From: Clostridia bacterium
Lineage (GTDB): Bacteria; Bacillota; Clostridia; Christensenellales; Aristaeellaceae
Direction: 5' to 3'
Length of the DNA: 64,000 bases
Assembly: GCA_017534885.1 (NCBI GenBank)
Contig: JAFXVR010000038.1
Location: 1-64,000 of the forward strand
Shown here piece by piece: positions 8,038 through 16,450 of the stretch (positions within the stretch are counted from its first letter, which is position 1; every line of letters begins with the position of its first letter). The notes beneath the pieces were generated by a model. The model was not told the origin of the DNA. It saw only the letters and a program-made list of their open reading frames with translations, and did no database searches. The position numbers and the translations under genes were made by a program.

Positions 8038-8718
8038 TTATTCCGCCGGGGTCAGCTCCTCCACCAGGCTGTTCAGCGCTTCCCTGGCGCGCTCCGCTTC
8101 CTCGCCTTTCTGGGAGTTCAGCCAGTCCAGCACGGTGTTGTAGGCTTCCTTCAACTTGTCCGCCGCGACGCTCCCGGCATTTGCCGCCGCTTCCTTCAGG
8201 GTGGCCCAGGCCTCCTGCACGGCGGGCGACGCAGACGCCATGCTGTCGTTGAAATAGGTTTGCACCATGTCTGTCCACAGGGCGATCTTCGCCTCCACCA
8301 CGCCGGCCGCGCCGCCGATCGCGTTCAGGATGGTCTGTGTTTCCTCGCTGACGCTGTCGCCGGCTTCCGCCATCCAGCCCTTGATCTCCTCCCAGGCCGC
8401 GGCTACCTCCTCCTTTGCGTGGGAGCCCGCGTCCTCAGCGGCCTCTGAAAGCACCTGCCAGGCGTTCCGGGTTTCCTGCCGCCAGTCGGGATAGAGCTGT
8501 GTCAGGTATTCCTCGGCTTTCCCGATGAAATCCTTCGCCGCGTCGCCCACCAGCTCCACGCCGGTGCTGAAGAGCTCCGTCGCCTGTCCGGCCAGATCCT
8601 GCGCCACACTGGTCAGATCGTTCCACCAATTGCGCATCTGGTCAAAGAAATCCGCCATAACGGTCACCGGCAGCAGGGCCAGCAGTACGGCCAGCAGCAA
8701 ACTCATGCATTTCTTCAT
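8038..8718 (-). CDS. secreted amphipathic-helix protein of unknown function
   Basis: The family is not recognised. The 226-residue product has a clear signal peptide (MKKCMSLLLAVLLALLPVTV, cut after VMA). The rest of the chain is almost entirely amphipathic helix, rich in Ala, Glu, Trp and Asp. There are repeated stretches of the type 'AWxxLxEAAxxAGSxAxxE', resembling apolipoprotein or LEA-like 11-mer helices. There is no lipobox, membrane anchor or catalytic motif. It stands alone with its own promoter, divergent from the tRNA pair. Binding to the cell surface or to lipid is a guess from helix character only. Confidence 0.75.
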   Translation of the reverse strand: MKKCMSLLLAVLLALLPVTVMADFFDQMRNWWNDLTSVAQDLAGQATELFSTGVELVGDAAKDFIGKAEEYLTQLYPDWRQETRNAWQVLSEAAEDAGSHAKEEVAAAWEEIKGWMAEAGDSVSEETQTILNAIGGAAGVVEAKIALWTDMVQTYFNDSMASASPAVQEAWATLKEAAANAGSVAADKLKEAYNTVLDWLNSQKGEEAERAREALNSLVEELTPAE

Positions 8719-8773
8719 TATTTATGTCCTTCCTTTCTTTGCGCCGCCTGGCTGCTCACCGGCGCACAGGCAT

Positions 8774-8802
8774 ATTATACCACTTGACCCGCCGCTTGCC
8801 AA
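8774..8802 (-). promoter_or_regulatory. promoter of the secreted helical protein
   Basis: On the minus strand TTGGCA (8797-8802), a 17-bp spacer and TATAAT (8774-8779) precede the gene by about 55 bp. It lies back to back with the tRNA promoter, whose -35 box starts at 8820. Confidence 0.75.
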
Positions 8803-8819
8803 GAAATTTTGAAAAGGGC

Positions 8820-8848
8820 TGGACAAACGCCTGTGATTTTGCTATAAT
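8820..8848 (+). promoter_or_regulatory. promoter of the tRNA-Thr/tRNA-Pro unit
   Basis: TGGACA (8820-8825), a 17-bp spacer and a perfect TATAAT (8843-8848) lie 20 bp before the mature 5' end of tRNA-Thr. Confidence 0.85.
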
Positions 8849-8868
8849 CACGTTTGCTGGGTCGCCGC

Positions 8869-8944
8869 GCCGATATAGCTCAGCTGGTAGAGCGGCTGAT
8901 TCGTAATCAGCAGGTCATGGGTCCGAGTCCCATTATCGGCTCCA
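8869..8944 (+). tRNA. tRNA-Thr (anticodon CGT)
   Basis: A 76-nt cloverleaf fits fully: acceptor GCCGATA/TATCGGC, D-arm GCTC/GAGC, anticodon arm GCTGA-TTCGTAA-TCAGC with CGT at 34-36, and T-arm ATGGG/CCCAT with loop TCCGAGT. The 3' CCA is encoded. Confidence 0.97.
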
Positions 8945-8952
8945 GCAGATGA

Positions 8953-9026
8953 CGAGGTGTAGCGCAGTTTGGTAGCGCGCCTGGTTCGGGACTAGGAGGC
9001 CGTGGGTTCGAGTCCCACCACTTCGA
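8953..9026 (+). tRNA. tRNA-Pro (anticodon CGG)
   Basis: A 74-nt cloverleaf fits: acceptor CGAGGTG/CACTTCG with the C1-G72 pair usual in bacterial tRNA-Pro and one G-U pair, D-arm GCGC/GCGC, anticodon arm CCTGG-TTCGGGA-CTAGG with CGG at 34-36, T-arm GTGGG/CCCAC, and discriminator A. CCA is not encoded, unlike in the neighbouring tRNA-Thr 8 nt upstream. Confidence 0.97.
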
Positions 9027-9030
9027 CTCG

Positions 9031-9062
9031 CCGCAGATGCCGGAAGGTGTCTGCGGTTTTTT
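9031..9062 (+). terminator. terminator of the tRNA unit
   Basis: CCGCAGA (9031-9037) pairs with TCTGCGG (9050-9056) and is followed by six T. It begins 4 nt after tRNA-Pro. Confidence 0.9.
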
Positions 9063-9134
9063 GTGCGCTGAAGCGGTTGGGATTGCGCCGCTGCGCTTTG
9101 ATGCGGCCGGGAAAAGCGATGGAATCGCCGGTTA

Positions 9135-9902
9135 TCACTCGCCGAACAGCGCGATGGCATTGGCGGTGGTCTGCTCCGCCAGGCGCTCGATGTCCTCCCC
9201 CCTGATTTCGGCAACGCGCCTGAGAATCAGAGGGAGGTAAGCCGGTTCATTCCGCCCGCCCTGATGCGGGGAAAGCGTCTGCCAGGGACTGTCGGTTTCC
9301 AGCAGCAGGCGATCGGCGGGGATCATTTCCGCGCAGCGCACGGCCTTTTTCGACGTGGGCCAGGTCACCACGCCGCCGATGCCGATGTACAGTCCCAGCT
9401 TCAGATAGGCCTGAGCCAGCTCCCAGCTTCCGGAAAAGCCGTGGCACACACCCTTCACTCGCCCGCCGAAGCGCTTGAGCAGGCTCAGCATGTTTTCGTG
9501 TGCGCGGATGATGTGCAGGCAGACCGGCTTGTTCAGATCCGCGGCTAAGATCAGCTGATCCTCGCACATTCTGCTCTGATTCTCCAGCGGAGGATCATCC
9601 GCCCGGCCCAGCTCCAGCCCAATCTCCCCGATCGCCCGCACTTCCCGGCGATGCAGCAGCTCCGCCAGGCGATCGATATCTCCGGCCTCCCGGGCAGCGC
9701 TCCATCTGGGATGTATGCCCACCGCGGCCCGGAGCGCAGGAAACCTCTCCGCGCACGCAGCCGCACGCAGAGAGGTTTCCATGTCATAGCCCACCACCAG
9801 CGCCCGGCGCACACCGCTTTCCGCCATGCGCTGGATCGCCTCCTCCCGGTCGGGATCAAAGATGTCCTCATCCAGGTGGCAGTGGGTATCGTAGAGTTCC
9901 AT
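9135..9902 (-). CDS. tatD: TatD-family metal-dependent hydrolase (DNase)
   Basis: The 255-residue TIM-barrel protein has the metal-binding set of the TatD family: YDTHCHLDE at the N-terminus, GEIGLE, CLHIIRAHE, CHGFSGS and LLETDSPW. Members are 3'-5' exonucleases or quality-control DNases in the cytoplasm. The start overlaps the metG stop by one base, the frequent metG-tatD pairing in Firmicutes, so it should be under the same T-box control. Confidence 0.93.
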   Translation of the reverse strand: MELYDTHCHLDEDIFDPDREEAIQRMAESGVRRALVVGYDMETSLRAAACAERFPALRAAVGIHPRWSAAREAGDIDRLAELLHRREVRAIGEIGLELGRADDPPLENQSRMCEDQLILAADLNKPVCLHIIRAHENMLSLLKRFGGRVKGVCHGFSGSWELAQAYLKLGLYIGIGGVVTWPTSKKAVRCAEMIPADRLLLETDSPWQTLSPHQGGRNEPAYLPLILRRVAEIRGEDIERLAEQTTANAIALFGE

Positions 9903-11902
9903 CAGCCGATCAGGGCGCCGTCAGCCATGCCGGCCTCGACGGTCATCAGCTTCAGTTCACTGTCATCCGCAGAGGCGGCGCAGAGGATCATGCCCTGGCT
10001 CTCGATGCCAGCCAGTTTGGCGGGCTTCAGGTTGGCCACCAGCACCACCTGCTTGCCCACCATTTCCTCGGGGCTGTAGTGCTGCGCGATGCCGCTGACC
10101 ACCTGGCGCTCTCCGTCCGGGCCAAGGCTCAGGGTCATCTTCAGCAGCTTCTTGCTCTTTTCCACCTTCTCGCAGGTCAGCACCCGGGCCACCTGCAGCT
10201 TCACCTTGAAGAAGTCGTCCACCGCGATTTCCGCCGGATATTCCGGGGCGCTGTGACCTTTTTTGTCCTGCTTTTCCTTCTTCTCGGACTTCGGCTCCGG
10301 CTTTGCGGCAGCCGGCTCATTGCCGCTCAGGGCTTCCAGCTCTTTCTTCACATCAATGCGGGGGAAAAGCGCCTCGCCCTTGCGCACCTGCAGGCCCTCG
10401 GGCAGCGCGCCGAAGCGGGACAGGCTGTCCCAGGTGCGGAGAGCCGGGTCATTTAAACCCAGCTGCTCATAGATGCGGGCGGGGGTGGACGGCATCACAG
10501 GCTGAATCAGCACAGCCACAAAGCGCACGCACTCCGCCAGGGTCAGCAGCACATTGCCCAGCACGCCCTTCTTCTCGGGATCCTTGCAGAGCACCCAGGG
10601 CTGGGTCAGGTCGATGTACTTGTTGCACTCGCCGATGACCTTCCAGATTTCCGTCAGCGCCTGGCTGAACTGCAGCTTGTCCATCTGCTCTTCTACCAGT
10701 CCGGGCAGCTCCGCGCAGTGAGCGCGCAGGCTCTCCCCCACCGACTCCTCCGCCTGAGCGTCCCAGGCGGGTGTCACGCCGCCAAAGTACTTCTCGATCA
10801 TGGCCACCGTGCGGGACACCAGATTGCCCAGGTCGTTGGCCAAGTCAGCGTTCATGCGGGTGAGGAAGGCCTCGTTGGTGTAGTTGCCGTCGGCACCGAA
10901 GGGCATCTCCCGCATCAGGTAGTAGCGCAGGGCGTCCACGCCGTAGCGGGCGACGATGGGCTGGGGATAGACTACATTGCCCTTGGATTTGCTCATCCGG
11001 TCCGCGCCGAAGAGCAGCCAGCCGTGTCCGAAGACCTGCCTGGGCAGGGGCAGGCCTAAGGCGTGCAGCATGATGGGCCAGTAGATGGTGTGGAAACGCA
11101 CAATCTCCTTGCCCACCAGGTGGACGTCCGCCGGCCAGTACTTCTGGTACAGCTCGTCATGGTCGGTTCCGTAGCCCAGGGCGGTGATGTAGTTGCTCAG
11201 GGCGTCGATCCACACGTACACCGTGTGCCTGGGGTCGAAGTCCACCGGGATGCCCCACTTCACGCTGGTGCGGCTGACACACAGGTCCTGCAGGCCGGGC
11301 TTCAGGAAGTTGTTGATCATCTCATTGGCCCGCTTGGCCGGCTGGATGAAATCCGGGTGGGTCTCAATGTAATCGATCAGCCAGTCCTGATACTTGCTCA
11401 TGCGGAAGAAATAGCTCTCCTCTTTCATGGGCTGGCAGGGCCGTCCGCAGTCCGGGCACACCTGCACGCCGTCCTTCTCCACCAGCTGGGTGGGGGTCCA
11501 GAAGGACTCGCAGGGAGTACAGTACATGCCCTCGTACTCGCTCTTGTAGATATCCCCCTGCTCATAAAACCGGCGGAAGATCTTCTGTACGATCTGGACA
11601 TGGCGCTCCTGGCTGGTGCGGATGAAGTCATCGTAGTCGATGTTCATCAGCTTCCACAGCTCCTGGGTTTCCGCCACGATCTTGTCCACGTACTCGATGG
11701 GGGTGACCCCGGCTTCAGCGGCCTTCTTCTCGATCTTCTGGCCATGCTCATCGGTGCCGGTGAGGAAGTAGGTGTCGAAGCCCTGCATCTTCTTGAACCG
11801 GGCCATGGTGTCCGCCGCCACCGTGGTGTAGGTGTGGCCGATGGTCATGTTGCCGGAGGGATAGTAGATCGGTGTGGTGATGTAATAGGTTCCCCTGCTC
11901 AT
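9902..11902 (-). CDS. metG: methionyl-tRNA synthetase
   Basis: The 666-residue enzyme charges tRNA-Met. It has the HIGH-type motif TIGHTY near residue 20 and the knuckle cysteines in CTPCESFW and CPDCGRPC. RMSKSKGNVV is the KMSKS loop. The C-terminal tRNA-binding (EMAPII/Trbp111-like) domain spans about 557-666 and begins DDFFKVKLQVARVL. A Lys/Glu-rich linker joins it to the body. The ATG at 11902 lies 7 nt after AGGAGG; an in-frame ATG at 11908 is too close to that site. Expression is controlled by the T-box leader. Confidence 0.96.
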   Translation of the reverse strand: MSRGTYYITTPIYYPSGNMTIGHTYTTVAADTMARFKKMQGFDTYFLTGTDEHGQKIEKKAAEAGVTPIEYVDKIVAETQELWKLMNIDYDDFIRTSQERHVQIVQKIFRRFYEQGDIYKSEYEGMYCTPCESFWTPTQLVEKDGVQVCPDCGRPCQPMKEESYFFRMSKYQDWLIDYIETHPDFIQPAKRANEMINNFLKPGLQDLCVSRTSVKWGIPVDFDPRHTVYVWIDALSNYITALGYGTDHDELYQKYWPADVHLVGKEIVRFHTIYWPIMLHALGLPLPRQVFGHGWLLFGADRMSKSKGNVVYPQPIVARYGVDALRYYLMREMPFGADGNYTNEAFLTRMNADLANDLGNLVSRTVAMIEKYFGGVTPAWDAQAEESVGESLRAHCAELPGLVEEQMDKLQFSQALTEIWKVIGECNKYIDLTQPWVLCKDPEKKGVLGNVLLTLAECVRFVAVLIQPVMPSTPARIYEQLGLNDPALRTWDSLSRFGALPEGLQVRKGEALFPRIDVKKELEALSGNEPAAAKPEPKSEKKEKQDKKGHSAPEYPAEIAVDDFFKVKLQVARVLTCEKVEKSKKLLKMTLSLGPDGERQVVSGIAQHYSPEEMVGKQVVLVANLKPAKLAGIESQGMILCAASADDSELKLMTVEAGMADGALIG

Positions 11903-11934
11903 GCACATGCCTCCTGAAGATGGTCAGCGGCATC

Positions 11935-12155
11935 AAAAAACGCCCCTGCCAGAATTGAGGGGCGGGTTGTCCCGCGGTACCACCCTGATTTGTCGCTTTT
12001 CCTGCGCTGTAACGGACGCGAACCGCCGCAGGCTTGCTCCCCGCTCACCCGCAGAGCTCCGGGGCCATCTTCCCATATCCGGCATGGCTGCCTCTCACCT
12101 TGCGCAGCTCTCTTTGCATGCCCGCGACACCGTACTCTCCCCTTCATCGCTGACG
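11935..12155 (-). promoter_or_regulatory. T-box riboswitch leader of metG-tatD
   Basis: Reading the minus strand from about 12155, the leader contains the stem I element GAAGGGGAGAGTA. Near the 3' end is the near-invariant T-box bulge AGGGTGGTACCGCGG (11971-11985). Next comes a terminator: CGCCCCT and AGGGGCG (11941-11964) followed by six T (11935-11940). T-box RNAs bind uncharged tRNA and let transcription continue. Uncharged tRNA-Met is inferred from the downstream gene; I could not assign the specifier codon with certainty. Confidence 0.93.
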
Positions 12156-12160
12156 CCACG

Positions 12161-12189
12161 ATTATAGCGGCTCACCCCGCGCTTGTCAA
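12161..12189 (-). promoter_or_regulatory. consensus promoter of the metG leader
   Basis: On the minus strand a perfect TTGACA (12184-12189), a 17-bp spacer and a perfect TATAAT (12161-12166) place the transcript start near 12154, at the 5' end of the T-box leader. Confidence 0.92.
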
Positions 12190-12575
12190 GCGTCTGAAAG
12201 CGATCTCGCTTATACGGATCCTGGGGGAAGGGAAGAACTTTTCTGAAGAAGAGTTCCTATCCCTTCTCCCAGACCTCCATCCCATCTTCAAAAGACTTTT
12301 ATCATTTATAGAGCATATATGGATCGGGTTCCTGCAGCGGGATCGTACAGATGGCAGCCTGAGGCTCCATGCAGATGTGCAGACCCGGAAACAGGATTGT
12401 TCTTTATCGTCGCTTTTTTCATAGGTTTGTAAGCGATTGCCCTTAAGCGATCCTCCAAGGACGCCGGCTGATTCCGTCTGTCAGAAAGCGTTCTGTTTGA
12501 TTCGCAAAATCCGAACATTCATCATTTCTAATCCGTACTTCTGATGTTTAAATCTGAATTATCGTCCGTTTTGCA
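12190..12575. other. gene-free divergent spacer with one long hairpin
   Basis: No supported gene is seen between the metG and purE promoters. The only clear structure is an imperfect stem of about 19-21 nt per arm: 12221-12239 pairs with 12252-12272, with a one-base mismatch and a small bulge, around a 12-nt loop. The DNA is noticeably more AT-rich than its surroundings. Short open frames here have no ribosome site or family likeness. Confidence 0.5.
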
Positions 12576-12604
12576 TTGACAATGTTCGTTATTTAGGGTA
12601 TAGT
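12576..12604 (+). promoter_or_regulatory. promoter of the pur operon
   Basis: TTGACA (12576-12581), a 17-bp spacer and TATAGT (12599-12604) precede purE by 44 bp. A 7-bp stem GGCTCAG/CTGAGCC (12611-12628) follows at the expected start of the transcript. No purine riboswitch or PurR box was recognised. Confidence 0.85.
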
Positions 12605-12648
12605 GACGATGGCTCAGGATGCTGAGCCGGAGAGGAAGTCGTGCTGCC

Positions 12649-13149
12649 ATGAAAAAGGTTGGCATTATTATGGGAAGTGACAGTGACCTGCCCGTCGTCC
12701 GGAAGGCGGCGGACATGCTGGCCTCCCTGGGCATTCCCTGTGAAGCCCATGTGTATTCCGCCCACAGGACGCCCGACCAGGCCCGGGATTTCGCCCGCAG
12801 CGCCCGGGAACAGGGCTTTGGCGTGCTGATCGCGGCGGCCGGCATGGCGGCCCACCTGGCCGGAGCCATCGCGGCCAACACCACCCTGCCTGTGATCGGT
12901 ATTCCCTGCCCCGGCTCCCTGCTGGACGGTTTGGATGCCCTGCTGTCCACCGTACAGATGCCCTCGGGCATTCCGGTGGCGACGGTAGCGGTGGGCGGCG
13001 GCGCTAACGCGGCACTGCTGGCCGCCCAGATTCTGGCGGTGGAGGACGCTGCGCTCGCCGCCCGGCTGGAGGAAAAGCGCCGGAAGGACGCTCAGGCGGT
13101 GCTGGGCAAGGATGCCGGCATCATGGATCGCCTGAACGCCCCCGCCTGA
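12649..13149 (+). CDS. purE: 5-(carboxyamino)imidazole ribonucleotide mutase
   Basis: The 166-residue enzyme moves CO2 in step 6 of purine synthesis. Class I motifs are visible: [28 protein letters not shown] and GIPCPGS. The ATG at 12649 follows GGAGAGGAAG by 10 nt; the longer in-frame ATG at 12619 lies inside the leader hairpin. It heads the purE-C-F-M-N-D-L operon. No purK is present, so either purK lies elsewhere or the enzyme works with direct carboxylation of AIR (class II use). Confidence 0.95.
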   Translation: MKKVGIIMGSDSDLPVVRKAADMLASLGIPCEAHVYSAHRTPDQARDFARSAREQGFGVLIAAAGMAAHLAGAIAANTTLPVIGIPCPGSLLDGLDALLSTVQMPSGIPVATVAVGGGANAALLAAQILAVEDAALAARLEEKRRKDAQAVLGKDAGIMDRLNAPA

Positions 13150-13235
13150 ACCGGCCCGCCCAGCCCCCGGAACACTCAGCCCGTCCCGACCGATGTTATC
13201 CGTCAGCAAACGCGAATGATAAGGAGAGAATGACC

Positions 13236-13922
13236 ATGGAGAAGAAGCTTGTGTACACCGGCAAGACCAAGAATGTGTATGAACTGCCCAGCGGCAACTA
13301 TGAACTGCTCTTCAAGGATGACTGCACCGGCAAGGACGGCGTCTTCGATCCCGGCGAAAACAGTATCGGCCTGACCATCGACGGCGTGGGCGATGTCAAC
13401 CTGCGCATGAGCATCTATTTCTTCGAGAAGATCAACGCCGCGGGCATCCGCACCCATTTCGTCAGCGCCGACCTGAGCAAGACCACCATGGAAGTGCTGC
13501 CCGCCAAGGTCTTCGGCCACGGTCTGGAAGTGATCTGCCGCTACAAAGCGGTGGGCAGCTTCATCCGCCGCTATGGCGAGTATATTGCCGAGGGCGCCGA
13601 CCTCCCCGCCTATGTGGAGATGACCTTCAAGAACGACGCGAAGGGCGATCCGCTGGTCACCCGCGACGGCCTGGTGGTGCTGGGCGTGATGACCGAGAAA
13701 CAGTATGACGACATCAAGACCATGACCCAGCAGATCACCCGCATTGTGGCGGACGAGATGAAGGCCCGCGGCCTGGATCTGTATGACATCAAGTTTGAGT
13801 TCGGCTATGACGCGGACGGCCAGGTGATGCTCATCGATGAAATCGCCAGCGGCAACATGCGCGTGTATAAGGACGGCAAGTACATCGATCCCATGACGCT
13901 GTCCGGGCTGTTCTTTGCCTGA
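13236..13922 (+). CDS. purC: SAICAR synthetase
   Basis: The 228-residue enzyme joins CAIR and aspartate using ATP. Family features are the N-terminal [15 protein letters not shown], the substrate loop [20 protein letters not shown] and the acidic C-terminal block [11 protein letters not shown]. Two ATGs compete: 13230 is 3 nt and 13236 is 9 nt after AAGGAG; the second fits better. It is cotranscribed with purE. Confidence 0.94.
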   Translation: MEKKLVYTGKTKNVYELPSGNYELLFKDDCTGKDGVFDPGENSIGLTIDGVGDVNLRMSIYFFEKINAAGIRTHFVSADLSKTTMEVLPAKVFGHGLEVICRYKAVGSFIRRYGEYIAEGADLPAYVEMTFKNDAKGDPLVTRDGLVVLGVMTEKQYDDIKTMTQQITRIVADEMKARGLDLYDIKFEFGYDADGQVMLIDEIASGNMRVYKDGKYIDPMTLSGLFFA

Positions 13923-13961
13923 AGCCCCGGTATAAAAGATTATTCAGAAGAGGAGACAGGC

Positions 13962-15386
13962 ATGGGAGGGTTTTTCGGTATTGCCTCTAAGAAGGCCTGC
14001 ATGCTCGATGTGTTCTTCGGCGTGGATTACCACAGCCACCTGGGCACCCGCAGGGCCGGCATGGCCGCATGGGACGGTGAAATCGGCCTGCAGCGGGTGA
14101 TTCACAACATCGAGCACGCGCCTTTCAGAACCAAGTTTGAGCATGTGCTGGAGGAAATGCAGGGCACAGCAGCCATCGGCTGTATCTCCGACGGCGACCC
14201 GCAGCCGCTGCTCATCCGCTCCAGCCACGGCACCTACGCCCTGTGCATGGTGGGACTCATCCGGAACGCCGAATCGCTGATTCAGCAGTACCTGAGCTTC
14301 AGCGGCGGTCACTTCAACGCCATGACCAGCGGCAAGATCAATCAGACCGAGCTGCTGGGCGCGCTGATCGATCAGAAGAGCAGCTTCTGCGACGGCATCC
14401 GCTTCGCCCAGGAACAGATCGAGGGCTCCGCGTCCATCCTGATCCTGACGGATGAAGGCCACCTGATCACCGCCCGCGACCGCTTCGGACGCATTCCCGT
14501 GCAGATCGGGCGCAATGAGGATGGCTTCGCGGTGTCCTTTGAGGGCTTCGCTTATCACAAAACGGGCTATGAGGACTTCCATGAGCTGGGGCCCGGCGAG
14601 ATAGTGGAGCTGACGCCAGAGGGCATGACACAGCTGGCCCCGCCCGGCATGGAGAAGAAGATCTGCTCCTTCCTGTGGAGCTATTACGGCTACCCCACCT
14701 CCACCTACGAGGGCATCAATGTGGAGGAGATGCGCTACCGCAACGGCGCGATCATGGCGGAAAACGACGCCGACGCGGGCATGGACGCGCCCATCGACTA
14801 TGTGGGCGGGGTGCCCGACTCCGGCACACCCCACGCCATCGGCTACGCCAACCGCAGCGGCAAGCCTTTTGCGAGGGCTTTCATCAAGTATACCCCCACC
14901 TGGAGCCGCAGCTTCATGCCCGCCTCCCAGAAGGACAGGGACAAGATCGCCAAGATGAAGCAGATTCCCGTCAACGCGCTGATCCGCGGCAAGAACTTGC
15001 TTTTTGTGGACGATTCCATCGTGCGGGGCACCCAGCTCCGGGAGACGGTGGAGTTCCTCTATGAGAGCGGCGCGGCTTCCGTGCACATGCGCAGCGCCTG
15101 CCCGCCCATCATGTACGGCTGCAAGTACCTGAACTTCTCCCCTTCCACCTCGGACATGGAACTCATCGCGAGGAAAGTGATCATCGAGCTGGAGGGTGAC
15201 GCCGGACTCACCCACCTGGACGAGTACGCCGATCGCTCCACCGAGCGCGGGCAGAAGCTCCGCCAGCGCATCTGTGAGATGCTTCACCTGGCCTCCCTGG
15301 AATTCCAGACCCTGGAAGGCGTCATCAGGGCCATCGGGCTGGACGCCTGCAATCTCTGCACTTACTGCTGGAACGGAAAGGAATGA
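13962..15386 (+). CDS. purF: amidophosphoribosyltransferase-like protein without the glutaminase cysteine
   Basis: The 474-residue protein has the overall PurF layout: an N-terminal Ntn/glutaminase-like domain and a C-terminal phosphoribosyltransferase domain. The latter has the PRPP motif VDDSIVRGT at about 348-356. Iron-sulfur type cysteines are kept (KKICSFLW, and CNLCTYC near the C-terminus). The normal mature N-terminus CG(I/V)FGI is replaced by MGGFFGI, so the cysteine nucleophile is absent. The nearest cysteine is at position 14 in KKACML. By family knowledge, loss of this residue removes glutamine use and leaves ammonia-dependent activity at most. GAGGAG lies 6 nt before the ATG. Its place between purC and purM supports a role in purine synthesis. 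Confidence 0.88.
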   Translation: MGGFFGIASKKACMLDVFFGVDYHSHLGTRRAGMAAWDGEIGLQRVIHNIEHAPFRTKFEHVLEEMQGTAAIGCISDGDPQPLLIRSSHGTYALCMVGLIRNAESLIQQYLSFSGGHFNAMTSGKINQTELLGALIDQKSSFCDGIRFAQEQIEGSASILILTDEGHLITARDRFGRIPVQIGRNEDGFAVSFEGFAYHKTGYEDFHELGPGEIVELTPEGMTQLAPPGMEKKICSFLWSYYGYPTSTYEGINVEEMRYRNGAIMAENDADAGMDAPIDYVGGVPDSGTPHAIGYANRSGKPFARAFIKYTPTWSRSFMPASQKDRDKIAKMKQIPVNALIRGKNLLFVDDSIVRGTQLRETVEFLYESGAASVHMRSACPPIMYGCKYLNFSPSTSDMELIARKVIIELEGDAGLTHLDEYADRSTERGQKLRQRICEMLHLASLEFQTLEGVIRAIGLDACNLCTYCWNGKE

Positions 15387-15391
15387 GCGCG

Positions 15392-16435
15392 ATGAACAAC
15401 GCCTCCAGGTCTGACGCCTATGCCGCCGCCGGGGTGGACATCACCGCCGGTTACCAGGCGGTTGAACTGATGAAGAAGCACATTGCCCGCACCGCTGTGC
15501 CCGGCGTCTGCTCGGACGTGGGCGGCTTTGGCGGCCTGTTTGAGCCGGCTTTGACAGGCATCCGCAAGCCGGTGCTGGTCTCCGGCACGGACGGCGTGGG
15601 CACCAAGCTCAAAATCGCCTTCCTGATGGACCGGCACGACACCGTGGGCATCGACTGCGTGGCCATGTGCGTCAACGACATCATCTGCTGCGGCGCGAAG
15701 CCCCTTTTCTTCCTGGACTACATCGCCTGCGGCAAGAACGTGCCTGAGCGCATCGAGCAGATCGTCAAGGGCGTGTGCGACGGCTGCGTACAGGCGGGCG
15801 CCGCGCTGATCGGCGGAGAGACCGCGGAGATGCCCGGCTTCTATCCTGAGGACGAGTATGACCTGGCGGGCTTTGCCGTAGGTCTGGGCGACCGCGAAAA
15901 GCTGATCGACTCTGCTCAGATGGCGGAGGGGGACGCAGTCATCGCCCTGCCATCCTCAGGCGTGCATTCCAACGGCTTCAGCCTTGTGCGCAAGGTCTTT
16001 GACGTGGAAAACACCGACCTGCGCGCGCCGGTTGGAGCCCTGGGCGGCCAGTCTCTGGGCGAAGCTCTGCTGACCCCCACCCGCATTTACGTAAAGCCCG
16101 TGCTGAAACTGTTAGAGGAAGTGACGGTTCACGGCATCAGCCACATCACCGGCGGCGGCTTCTATGAGAACATCCCGCGCAGCATCCCCGACGGCCTCTG
16201 CGCGCAGATCGACCGCAGCGCTGTCCGCGTTCCGGCCGTCTTCAGCCTCATCGCGGAGAAGGGAGGCATCCCGGAGCGCGACATGTTCAACACCTTCAAT
16301 ATGGGTGTCGGCATGAGCATCATTGTTCCCGCCGACATGGCGGACAAGGCCTTGCAAGTGCTCCGGGACTGCGGCGAGGACGCGGCTGTCATCGGGCGGA
16401 TTGTGCGCGGAGACGAGAAGATCAGGATCGACTGA
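15392..16435 (+). CDS. purM: phosphoribosylformylglycinamidine cyclo-ligase
   Basis: The 347-residue AIR synthetase closes the imidazole ring using ATP. Motifs are SGTDGVGTKLKIAF, VNDIICCGAKPLFFLDY, GGETAEMPGFY and THITGGG-like SHITGGGFYENIPR. ATG 15383 overlaps the purF stop but touches the ribosome site; ATG 15392, 9 nt after AAGGA, is the likelier start. Confidence 0.95.
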   Translation: MNNASRSDAYAAAGVDITAGYQAVELMKKHIARTAVPGVCSDVGGFGGLFEPALTGIRKPVLVSGTDGVGTKLKIAFLMDRHDTVGIDCVAMCVNDIICCGAKPLFFLDYIACGKNVPERIEQIVKGVCDGCVQAGAALIGGETAEMPGFYPEDEYDLAGFAVGLGDREKLIDSAQMAEGDAVIALPSSGVHSNGFSLVRKVFDVENTDLRAPVGALGGQSLGEALLTPTRIYVKPVLKLLEEVTVHGISHITGGGFYENIPRSIPDGLCAQIDRSAVRVPAVFSLIAEKGGIPERDMFNTFNMGVGMSIIVPADMADKALQVLRDCGEDAAVIGRIVRGDEKIRID

Positions 16436-16450
16436 AGCGGAGCGTTTCAC

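Noticed and set aside
11990-12424. 144-residue plus-strand open frame across the T-box region
   Set aside because: It runs through the T-box leader in antisense and across the metG promoter, with no ribosome site.
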